Positions 1 to 5,263 of a stretch of 6,112 nt of DNA are shown one piece after another (within the stretch, counting starts at the first letter, position 1; each line of letters opens with the position of its first letter). Source of the stretch: Chloroflexota bacterium (GTDB taxonomy: Bacteria; Chloroflexota; Chloroflexia; Thermomicrobiales; UBA6265). The notes beneath the pieces were generated by a model. That model searched no databases and was not told the DNA's origin. It saw nothing but the letters and a program-made list of their open reading frames with translations. The stretch covers positions 1 through 6,112 of the forward strand of contig JAEZJB010000450.1 in assembly GCA_023415845.1 (NCBI GenBank). The letters run 5' to 3'. Made by a program: the position numbers and the translations under genes.

Positions 1-2
1 GC

Positions 3-125
3 GAGGAGGTGCTCTCGCTCATGCTGGCCGCAGCCGACCGAGATGCAGGGTCAGATACCGATTTGAACAGTGCGAATGGCCCCATTCGCAAATATCAGTC
101 TGGATGGCGACCATCGCAAAGGTAG
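3..125 (+). CDS. Possible C-terminal tail of a plus-strand gene cut by the left edge
   Basis: An open frame enters from the left edge and ends at TAG 123-125, giving 40 residues that begin EEVLSLMLAAADRDAGSD. The first dozen codons (GAG GAG GTG CTC TCG CTC ATG CTG GCC GCA GCC GAC) look like GC-rich coding sequence and would form a helix; the rest is less codon-like. The pattern loosely resembles the last helix of Gfo/Idh/MocA-type oxidoreductases, but that is only a resemblance over a short stretch. If real, it would converge on the minus-strand gene debris at 227-586. It may equally be chance, because a 120-base open frame is common in GC-rich DNA. The perfect palindrome at 71-90 lies within its 3' end. 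Confidence 0.25.
   Translation, partial: EEVLSLMLAAADRDAGSDTDLNSANGPIRKYQSGWRPSQR
71..90. repeat. Perfect 9-bp inverted repeat with 2-base spacer
   Basis: TGCGAATGG (71-79), then CC, then CCATTCGCA (82-90) is a perfect inverted repeat. A second, smaller one follows 12 bases later: GATGG (103-107), CGA, CCATC (111-115). The right halves of the two resemble each other (CCATTCGCAAA and CCATCGCAAA). There is no T-run on either side, so a standard intrinsic terminator is not supported. A dimeric-regulator operator or the closing hairpin of a transcript are the likely readings; the sequence does not decide between them. Confidence 0.5.
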
Positions 126-220
126 TCTCATCCCGATTGCATCGAACGTCTAGCGGCTCATCGCCAGCTTCCGTAGTTGGCTTTTGCATCTGGCAACAGA
201 TCCTCGTAGTCGCGTCCCTC

Positions 221-232
221 CATTAATTAATG
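221..232. repeat. 12-bp perfect AT-rich palindrome
   Basis: CATTAATTAATG is its own reverse complement over 12 bases with no spacer. It covers the stop codon (227-229) of the broken dehydratase-like fragment. Such a run of AT is unusual in this GC-rich window. It may be a protein-binding site or simply chance at the edge of decayed DNA. Confidence 0.4.
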
Positions 233-370
233 TGCAACTGACCCATCCACTCGCAGTATCGGATTGATCCGGTGCGGCTGGCAGGGGAACTGCTCGATCA
301 TCCTATCGAGTAGGGCCGATCCGATCACCCACAGCTCCGGCTCTGACACATAGCCGCCGTCAATCCGCAT
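227..370 (-). pseudogene. C-terminal remnant of an enolase-superfamily (mandelate racemase-type) gene
   Basis: The minus-strand frame from 370 to stop TAA 227-229 gives 47 residues. They align without gaps to the last 47 residues of the enzyme at 5264-6112: 27 of 47 are identical by hand count, and both end at the same point. The best block is PHRINPILRVDGSVAH against PHRINPPLRADGAVAH. This is only the extreme C-terminus of a family usually near 370-400 residues; the barrel and all metal ligands are absent. An in-frame TAA (371-373) lies directly before the ATG at 370, and a second TAA (380-382) closes the frame above it. I see no dehydratase homology further upstream. At 57% identity it is an old paralogue, not a recent copy. 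It is probably not functional, although a 47-residue peptide could in principle be translated. Confidence 0.85.
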
Positions 371-379
371 TTACAGAGA

Positions 380-586
380 TTAGCGAGGCGTCATAGCCCA
401 CTCACCACCGATGACAGTCTGCCAATCGAGATGGTCGCCAGGTTCAACAGCGAAACGATGGCCGAACGCCGCAGTCAGGTACTTCACGGTCATCTCACGG
501 GGCAGAGCCTCGCCTTCTTTCACACATAATCCGTGGGTGAATCGACGTTTCAAGGTGATTAACGAAGAGACGCGGGCAAGGGACAT
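380..586 (-). CDS. Unassigned 68-residue frame, possibly a gene remnant
   Basis: The frame starts at ATG 586 and ends at TAA 380-382. I do not recognise the product. The C-terminal half (VKYLTAAFGHRFAVEPGDHL, then DWQTVIGGEWAMTPR) looks like real protein, with a helix followed by aromatic- and glycine-rich strands, and no low-complexity arginine/proline runs of the kind seen in shadow frames. No good ribosome binding site precedes 586. Third codon positions are clearly less GC-rich than in the genes to the right. It sits in the same frame as the dehydratase remnant just downstream, separated by two stops. It may be the end of another broken gene, a small hypothetical gene, or chance. Confidence 0.3.
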   Translation of the reverse strand: MSLARVSSLITLKRRFTHGLCVKEGEALPREMTVKYLTAAFGHRFAVEPGDHLDWQTVIGGEWAMTPR

Positions 587-599
587 GTGCCCACCACAG

Positions 600-617
600 A
601 AGGAGTTGAGACTCCTT
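600..617. repeat. Perfect 7-bp hairpin with four-base loop
   Basis: AAGGAGT (600-606), loop TGAG, ACTCCTT (611-617). It is the last of three hairpins that follow the hydrolase gene in minus-strand RNA, after 713-669 and 658-627. It ends 13 bases before the ATG of the 68-residue frame. In minus-strand RNA it holds an AAGGAG that could mimic a ribosome binding site, but this lies about 25 bases from that ATG, which is too far to serve it. Confidence 0.4.
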
Positions 618-626
618 GCAGCGGCT

Positions 627-658
627 CGTCTCGGCCAGACCGGACTTCGGGGGAGACG
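627..658. repeat. Short inverted repeat (CGTCTC / GAGACG)
   Basis: CGTCTC (627-632) pairs with GAGACG (653-658) around a GC-rich 20-base loop, which can add a few weak inner pairs after an internal mismatch. On its own it is not remarkable in GC-rich DNA. It is listed because it lies between two better hairpins in the same untranslated stretch. Confidence 0.25.
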
Positions 659-668
659 CCATCCCTAG

Positions 669-713
669 GCCAGGACTCCTCTGCCTCGAGAGTCGAAGCA
701 GAGGAATCCTGGC
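669..713 (-). terminator. 21-pair hairpin after the hydrolase gene, probable transcript-end structure
   Basis: Positions 669-689 pair with 693-713 around a three-base loop (CUC in minus-strand RNA). Nineteen pairs are Watson-Crick. The other two (676/706 and 685/697) are G-U wobbles in minus-strand RNA but would be C-A mismatches in plus-strand RNA. The stem is therefore unbroken only when read from the minus strand, the direction of the hydrolase gene whose stop lies 50 bases upstream. No U-run follows, so it is not a textbook intrinsic terminator. It could end the transcript in a GC-rich host, block 3' exonucleases, or be an RNase III-type processing site. Confidence 0.55.
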
Positions 714-763
714 GACGTTGAATGGAGCGGAAGGCGGATGGGGCCGAATCAGTTTGTCCCCCG

Positions 764-1609
764 CTACCCCGCCTGCAAAAACTCCAGAAGATCCGCATTG
801 AAGGCCTGCTGGTGGGTGGTGGGCAAGGCGTGGTCGCCGCCGGGATAGATCTTCAGCGTCCCGTTCGGTACCATCTCCACAGCCCGGAGTGAGGCTGCTC
901 CAATCGGCACGATCTTGTCATCGTCGCCATGGATGAAGAGCACAGGAACGTCGATCCGGGCCAGATCCTCGGTCAGGTCCGTTTCGGAGAACGCCCGGAT
1001 ACAGTCGAGCGCAGCCTTCAGGCCCACCTGCATGCTTTGCAGCCAGAAGGCCTCGCGGACACCAGCCGAGACCTGGGCGCCAGGACGGTTGGCACCGTAG
1101 AACGGCTCGCTCAGGTCCTTGTAGAACTGCGAGCGGTCGGCGGTGACGCCAGCGCGAATGGCATCGAAGGCGGCGATCGGCAATCCGCCCGGATTCGCGT
1201 CGGTCTGCAGCATCAGGGGCGGCACGGCGCCGACGAGGACGACTTTGGCGACGCGGTCCGTCCCGTGCCGGCCGATGTAGCGCGTGACTTCGCCACCGCC
1301 GGTCGAGTGGCCGACCAGCACGACGTCCTGGAGGTCCAGATCCTCGATCAGGGTCGCGAGATCGTCGGCGTAGGTATCCATGTCGTTGCCGTCCCAGGGC
1401 TGGCTCGACCTCCCATGACCGCGCCGGTCGTGGGCGATGGCACGGAAGCCGTGGGAGGCGACGAAGACGAGCTGATCGTCCCAGGCATCGGCGTTGAGGG
1501 GCCAGCCGTGGCTGAACACCACCGGTTGGCCGGTTCCCCAATCCTTGTAGAAGATTCGGGTGCCGTCCGCCGTGCGAACGACATTGCTGGTAGGTGAGGC
1601 GGTTACCAT
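764..1609 (-). CDS. Alpha/beta hydrolase, cofactor-free haloperoxidase/perhydrolase type
   Basis: The product has 281 residues, the usual size for non-haem chloroperoxidase/perhydrolase-like alpha/beta hydrolases. Visible features in order: the entry strand TRIFYKDWG (17-25); the oxyanion motif HGW (34-36); DRRGHGRS (61-68); the nucleophile elbow GHSTGGGEV with Ser102; the acid in HGDDDKIVP, probably Asp231; and the catalytic His260 in GGDHALP. The GHSTGGGEV elbow and the RYIGRHG that follows it are typical of the bacterial bromoperoxidase/arylesterase group. These act as esterases and can form peracids from carboxylic acids and peroxide; the true substrate cannot be read here. There is no signal peptide, so it should be cytosolic. 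Start ATG 1609 is chosen because AGGAG (1618-1622) lies 8 bases upstream and family homology begins at once; the frame stays open to 2011 but that stretch is arginine-rich shadow sequence. It follows the exported hydrolase by 110 bases on the same strand, probably in one operon. Confidence 0.93.
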   Translation of the reverse strand: MVTASPTSNVVRTADGTRIFYKDWGTGQPVVFSHGWPLNADAWDDQLVFVASHGFRAIAHDRRGHGRSSQPWDGNDMDTYADDLATLIEDLDLQDVVLVGHSTGGGEVTRYIGRHGTDRVAKVVLVGAVPPLMLQTDANPGGLPIAAFDAIRAGVTADRSQFYKDLSEPFYGANRPGAQVSAGVREAFWLQSMQVGLKAALDCIRAFSETDLTEDLARIDVPVLFIHGDDDKIVPIGAASLRAVEMVPNGTLKIYPGGDHALPTTHQQAFNADLLEFLQAG

Positions 1610-1656
1610 CTGGTCTGCTCCTGGGCTGAACTTCCCTTGCAGATAACTCGCGGACG

Positions 1657-1692
1657 GGTGAGGCCGGGAACAGCGGCGTTCCCTGCCTCCCC
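1657..1692 (-). repeat. Strong hairpin between the two hydrolase genes
   Basis: Arms 1657-1671 and 1678-1692 pair over 15 positions with two mismatches (1665/1684 and 1659/1690) around a six-base loop. The inner six pairs (GGGAAC/GTTCCC) are perfect. No U-run follows on the minus strand, so full termination is unlikely. It sits in the 110-base gap between the stop of the exported hydrolase and the start of the cytosolic one. It is well placed to stabilise the upstream message, or to lower expression of the second gene by partial termination or processing. Confidence 0.5.
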
Positions 1693-1719
1693 GCCAGTTC
1701 GCGTTCAGGTGTCGAGAGG

Positions 1720-2622
1720 TCAGGCCGGGCCGAGGGTCGCCAGGGCACTGAGGATGGTCTCGGCGACCACGTCGGGCTGCGAGACCATCACGACGTGGGA
1801 CGCGTCCACTTCGATCGTGATGGCGCCGGCGCGCTCGGCCATCAGGCGGGAGCCGCTGACGCCAATCGTCATGTCCCCCGTGGCGACGATTGCCCAGGAG
1901 GGCAGCGTTTTCCAGCCGGCCGGACCGGAAGGCTCGCCGAAGCCGATATCGGCACCCGGTCGTTGGGAGACGGCCATGGCGGCGGACAACTCGGGCGACA
2001 GGTCGGCGCAAAAGACGTCGTGGAACGCCGCCTGGTCGATGTACAACTCGTGGCCGACCGTGCCGTCCGGCAACGGATATTCGGCAGGACGCAGGTTGGG
2101 CCCGAGGAGACTGTCGGTCGCCTGCTCGGCGAGACCCTGCACCGACTCGCCTTCGTCGGGGAGGAAGGCCGCGACGTAGACGAGACCGATCACGTTGTCG
2201 GCCTGCGGGGAGGCGTTGGTAATGACCACGCCACCGTAGGAGTGACCGACGAGGAGAACGGGCCCCGGAATCTGCCGGACGGCACTGGCCACGTAGGCCG
2301 CATCACTCGAGACACCGCGGAGGGGATTGGCGGGGGCGAACGTCTGAACGCCCTGGGCCTGCAGCAGGGTGATGACACCGGCCCAGCCCGAGGCGTCGGC
2401 GAAGGCACCATGGACGAGGACGACGGTGGGGGCGGCGTTCGCGGCCGGACTGGCGACGGGGGATGACTGGGTCATGTGAACTCCTGGCTGAGGGTGGAGG
2501 ACGTTGGCGCGGGCGATGGCAGGGACGGTGAGGGCAGCTCCGGCCGCCAGGCCAACAACCGAGCGACGGGTCAGCGAATGCTGCAGACGGGTAGAGACGG
2601 GCTCCAAACGACCGGGGTTCAT
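1720..2622 (-). CDS. Alpha/beta hydrolase with twin-arginine (Tat) signal peptide
   Basis: The product has 300 residues. The N-terminus carries a Tat-type signal: TRRSVVG (18-24) with Arg19-Arg20, a mild hydrophobic stretch (about 22-35), and an AxA cleavage site, AIARA before Asn40. The mature part is a compact alpha/beta hydrolase: VVLVHGAFADASGW (67-80) with the oxyanion HGAF; the nucleophile elbow GHSYGG with Ser128; the likely acid Asp250 in ATGDMTIG; and the catalytic His276 in ASHVVMVSQP. Relatives of this group are small (about 230-250 residues) esterase-like enzymes and are often cytosolic; the substrate is not known. Start ATG 2622 has AGGAGG (2631-2636) 8 bases upstream. A second in-frame ATG, codon 50 at 2475, has AGGAG (2481-2485) 5 bases upstream and would give a 251-residue form without a signal. 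The gene lies about 200 bases after the regulator and probably shares a transcript with the hydrolase that follows. Confidence 0.92.
   Translation of the reverse strand: MNPGRLEPVSTRLQHSLTRRSVVGLAAGAALTVPAIARANVLHPQPGVHMTQSSPVASPAANAAPTVVLVHGAFADASGWAGVITLLQAQGVQTFAPANPLRGVSSDAAYVASAVRQIPGPVLLVGHSYGGVVITNASPQADNVIGLVYVAAFLPDEGESVQGLAEQATDSLLGPNLRPAEYPLPDGTVGHELYIDQAAFHDVFCADLSPELSAAMAVSQRPGADIGFGEPSGPAGWKTLPSWAIVATGDMTIGVSGSRLMAERAGAITIEVDASHVVMVSQPDVVAETILSALATLGPA
2481..2485 (-). promoter_or_regulatory. Internal ribosome binding site for a signal-less hydrolase form
   Basis: AGGAG in minus-strand RNA, 5 bases before the in-frame ATG at 2475 (Met50 of the exported hydrolase). From there the sequence reads MTQSSPVASP and runs straight into the hydrolase core, much as cytosolic relatives begin. 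Either 2475 is the ancestral start, with the signal peptide added in front, or both starts are used. Confidence 0.5.
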
Positions 2623-2630
2623 GACGCGTT

Positions 2631-2636
2631 CCTCCT
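2631..2636 (-). promoter_or_regulatory. Ribosome binding site for the Tat-hydrolase long form
   Basis: A full AGGAGG in minus-strand RNA, 8 bases upstream of ATG 2622. It supports translation from the start that includes the twin-arginine signal peptide. Confidence 0.7.
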
Positions 2637-2748
2637 GATGACATCCGGGCCACTGCGATCAGCTCGGCGCAAACCCACGGATGGGGGACCAGGAGAACCA
2701 GCAGATCGGTGACGTGATGCCACTCTAGGGAGCACGCGGCGCGAGCAC

Positions 2749-2806
2749 ATCGTAAAGATTGCTCGAGTGCATATGCATCGATCACATGGACTTAAGTAGT
2801 TTTACG
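2749..2806 (-). promoter_or_regulatory. Palindrome-rich control region upstream of the hydrolase pair
   Basis: Within 58 bases lie TGCATATGCA (2768-2777, perfect 10-bp palindrome), ACTTAAGT (2790-2797, perfect 8-bp palindrome), CTCGAG (2762-2767), ATCGAT (2777-2782), and an outer inverted pair CGTAAA (2751-2756) / TTTACG (2801-2806). The area is AT-rich compared with the genes around it. A possible -10 box reading TACGAT on the minus strand lies at 2749-2754 and matches the -10 proposed for the regulator gene, but no good -35 box precedes it, which would fit a promoter that needs an activator. The LuxR-type regulator encoded next door is the natural candidate. This is inference from position and symmetry only. 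Confidence 0.45.
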
Positions 2807-2825
2807 CGGGTAGGGAAAGGACGGG

Positions 2826-5174
2826 TCAGGCCAGTCCGGTCCGCACGGCGAGCACGGCAGCCGCCGTACGCGACTCGACATGTAGCTTGGTCAACAGGTG
2901 CGTGACGTGGGCACCCACCGTACGCGGACTGAGCGACAACCGGTCAGCAATGTCCCGGTCGGAGAGACCCGCTGCCAACAAACGCAGGACATCCAGTTCA
3001 CGCTGGGTGAGGTCGAATGTCGCCGTGAGCGGAGGGATGGATATTTCACTGGTCGCTGCCGCGTTCGCCAGGTCGAGCGCCTGGGCGATGGCTTCATGCA
3101 TCGTCCACTGCTGCCCCTGGCCGACTGCGGCACGGCATTCCTCTTCGCTCAGGCGGGCCCGGGCCTGGGACAGCAGGTCAGCCTGCACGGCGATCGCGGC
3201 GTGGGAGAGGGTCAAGCCTTCCGTGGAGCGAATCGCGTCGATGGCAGACAGCAGTTGAACCGCCTCATGTGGCCGACCCACGCACAGCGCCAGGTGCGCA
3301 ACTTCCAACACCGCCTGCAGCGCCGACCACCAATCCCGCAGACGGGCAAAGATCGGCAGTGCACGCTGAAGTGCCTCGGCGGCCCGTTTTGTATCTCCCT
3401 CACGGATGGCCAGTTCGCCGATTCGGCTGGCAATCCAGGCGATGCTGCGCTCGTCTGCGCAGGCATCGAAGTCGTGAAGGGCGAGGGAGAAGAAGTCAAC
3501 CGCCCGGTCGATACGTCCCTGGCGCTGGGCCATGGAACCCAGCCCGTAGTTGGCCTGGGCGATGATGCGCCGGTTTCCCAACTGCTGTCCGAGCGTCTTC
3601 GCCTCGGTGAGGGCGTCGATGGCGCGCGAGATCAAGGCGTCGTCGTAGACCTCATGCCCGGAGGCATCACACGCAAACCCAATCGCGATCAGCGCCTCCG
3701 CCGTGCCGTCGAGATCGCCAAGGCGGCGAAACGCGTCGCAGGCCGCAGTGGCGAGGTCCAGACAGGCAGGGGCATTCGACTGGGTGACATGGATCCAGCC
3801 AGCGGCGACCATCGTCCGGGCGCGGAGGGCAGGAGCACCACCGCGGGATGCCAGCACCCTGGACAGGGCCTGCTGGGCCTCCACGAGATTGCCCCGCACG
3901 ATCCAGAACTGCTGCAGCGAGGCACAGAGTTGCATGGCCATGTCGAGATCGTGTTGGGTGGCCCAGGCCAGAGCCGAACGAATATTGGGCAATTCGGTTT
4001 CGAGCCGAGCGTGCCACACGGCTTGCTGCCCGCCGTTCAGGTGCTGCTCGGCGGTCATCGCGAGCCTGGTACACCAACCGGCGTGTCCACGGCGGACCGT
4101 CGGTTCTTCGCCACTCGCGGTGAGTTGCTCGATCCCGAATTGCCGGACGGTTTCCAGCATCTGGTATCGGGGAATCGGATCATCGCCCTGACCGATGGGG
4201 TGCAGGATGCTCTGACTCACGAGCGAGCCGATGGTGTCGACCACTTCATATTCGTTGGCTTCCATGCTGACAACTGCGTCGAGCGGGATGCCGCCAACAA
4301 AGACGGCCAACTGGCGAAACAGGCGCTGTTCGGCGGGGGTGAGCAGATCGTAGCTCCAGGCGATGGCGTTCCGCATCGTCCGTTGCCGCGCCGGCTGATC
4401 GCGAGCGCCCGTGGAGAGCAGCGGCAGGGCCTGGTCCAATCGCGAGAGGAGGGATTGTGGGGGCAGCGTATGGGCCCGGGCCGCTGCGAGCTCCAACGCG
4501 AGGGGAACACCCTCCAGCCGGGCACAAATCCGGCCGACGGCCGTCGAGGCGTCGGCCGTGAGCAGGAACGAGGCATTCACCGCCCGCGCCCGGGAGACGA
4601 AGAGTTCAACCGCTGCGGGCGGGGCCAGGGGATCGACCTGGACGACGTACTCGCCGGTAACCCGAAGGACGACCCGGCTCGTCACCAGCATGGTCAGGTG
4701 CGGGCACCGGGCGAGGAGGTGGGAAAGGACGGGGGCGACGTCGATGACGTGTTCGAGGTTGTCGAGAATGAGGAGGAGGCGTAGGTGATGGAGACGCTCG
4801 ACGAGCCGGTCGATCACCTGGTGACCACCGGTGTCGCTCAGGCCAAAGGTGGCGGCCACCGTCGGAATCACGAGATCGACGTCTTCGAGCTTGTCGAGCG
4901 GCACGAAAACGATGCCATCGGGGAAATCGTTCGCGAGCGCATGGGCCACTTCGACGGCGAGGCGGGTCTTGCCGACACCACCGGGCCCGGTGAGGGTGAC
5001 CAGGGACATATCATCCGTACGCAGCAGGGAGACGAGGTCGCCGGTCAGGCGCTCGCGGCCGATCAAGGGCGTTCGCCAACATGGGAGCGAACTGTCGCGG
5101 AAGCCGGGAATGCCTGACGTGTCCGCCGGAGGAACCTGAGCATCGAACCGCCTGCCGGCGCGGCCGCTGTCCAT
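2826..5174 (-). CDS. STAND/NB-ARC ATPase transcriptional regulator with C-terminal LuxR helix-turn-helix
   Basis: The product has 782 residues, a normal size for this large one-protein regulator family. Numbered from the start at 5174, the order is: a short N-terminal tail; a P-loop NTPase domain with Walker A GPGGVGKT (63-70), Walker B LLLILDN (133-139) and sensor TSR (165-167); the NB-ARC motif GVPLALE (222-228); a winged-helix-like segment starting TMRNAIAWSYDLL (266-278); the conserved MLETVRQF (339-346); an alpha-helical TPR-like repeat region (about 375-700); and a LuxR/GerE helix-turn-helix (722-776, with LTQRELDVLRLLAAGLSDRD and SPRTVGAHV). The family is thought to switch with ATP/ADP, sense a ligand or partner through the helical repeats, and then bind DNA. 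The ligand is unknown. Start 5174 is preferred over the ATG two codons upstream at 5180 because AAGGTGG (5182-5188) lies 7 bases from 5174 but only 1 base from 5180. It probably controls itself and the hydrolases downstream. Confidence 0.93.
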   Translation of the reverse strand: MDSGRAGRRFDAQVPPADTSGIPGFRDSSLPCWRTPLIGRERLTGDLVSLLRTDDMSLVTLTGPGGVGKTRLAVEVAHALANDFPDGIVFVPLDKLEDVDLVIPTVAATFGLSDTGGHQVIDRLVERLHHLRLLLILDNLEHVIDVAPVLSHLLARCPHLTMLVTSRVVLRVTGEYVVQVDPLAPPAAVELFVSRARAVNASFLLTADASTAVGRICARLEGVPLALELAAARAHTLPPQSLLSRLDQALPLLSTGARDQPARQRTMRNAIAWSYDLLTPAEQRLFRQLAVFVGGIPLDAVVSMEANEYEVVDTIGSLVSQSILHPIGQGDDPIPRYQMLETVRQFGIEQLTASGEEPTVRRGHAGWCTRLAMTAEQHLNGGQQAVWHARLETELPNIRSALAWATQHDLDMAMQLCASLQQFWIVRGNLVEAQQALSRVLASRGGAPALRARTMVAAGWIHVTQSNAPACLDLATAACDAFRRLGDLDGTAEALIAIGFACDASGHEVYDDALISRAIDALTEAKTLGQQLGNRRIIAQANYGLGSMAQRQGRIDRAVDFFSLALHDFDACADERSIAWIASRIGELAIREGDTKRAAEALQRALPIFARLRDWWSALQAVLEVAHLALCVGRPHEAVQLLSAIDAIRSTEGLTLSHAAIAVQADLLSQARARLSEEECRAAVGQGQQWTMHEAIAQALDLANAAATSEISIPPLTATFDLTQRELDVLRLLAAGLSDRDIADRLSLSPRTVGAHVTHLLTKLHVESRTAAAVLAVRTGLA

Positions 5175-5220
5175 GACCATTCCACCTTGACGAAGAGAGC
5201 GGTTCGAGTGCCCTTATCGC

Positions 5221-5248
5221 ATCGTAGCGGGTGGTTGGTATATGTCAA
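5221..5248 (-). promoter_or_regulatory. Promoter for the LuxR-type regulator gene
   Basis: On the minus strand a perfect -35 box TTGACA (5243-5248) is followed after 16 bases by TACGAT (5221-5226), which matches four of six bases of the -10 consensus. Transcription would start near 5214, leaving a leader of about 35-40 bases before the ATG. The -35 box begins 15 bases after the stop of the dehydratase-like gene, with no terminator seen between them, so readthrough is also possible. GTTG and CAAC flank the AT-rich centre around the -35 box and could form part of an operator. Confidence 0.6.
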
Positions 5249-5263
5249 CTGACGGAGGTTCGC

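Noticed and set aside
158..223. A 21-residue minus-strand frame (MEGRDYEDLLPDAKANYGSW...) just after the dehydratase remnant
   Set aside because: It reads like protein and could be the head of another broken gene, but it is too short to assign and has no supporting homology I can name.
590..763. A T-box or other riboswitch in the hairpin-rich stretch
   Set aside because: No T-box core sequence, specifier-loop pattern or antiterminator pair could be found, and no metabolic gene lies directly downstream on the minus strand.
918..1748. A 276-codon minus-strand frame overlapping the cytosolic hydrolase, and a 222-codon plus-strand frame (929-1597) over the same region
   Set aside because: Both are shadows of the hydrolase frame, with no domain and no fitting start signal.
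1610..2011. N-terminal extension of the cytosolic hydrolase up to 2011 (134 extra codons)
   Set aside because: The extension overlaps the exported hydrolase, is rich in Arg, Gly and Pro like a shadow frame, and the ATG at 1609 has a good ribosome binding site with family homology beginning right after it.
1795..2466. A 223-codon plus-strand frame opposite the exported hydrolase
   Set aside because: Gly/Arg/Asp-rich shadow sequence; the minus strand has the full catalytic motif set.
2807..2825. An intrinsic terminator after the regulator gene
   Set aside because: No stable stem followed by a U-run is present in this stretch; the pyrimidine-rich sequence is not self-complementary.
2898..4784. 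A 628-codon open frame on the plus strand, antisense to the regulator
   Set aside because: The minus strand encodes a clear full-length regulator with ordered motifs. The plus frame has no recognisable domain and is explained by GC-rich third codon positions keeping the opposite strand free of stops.
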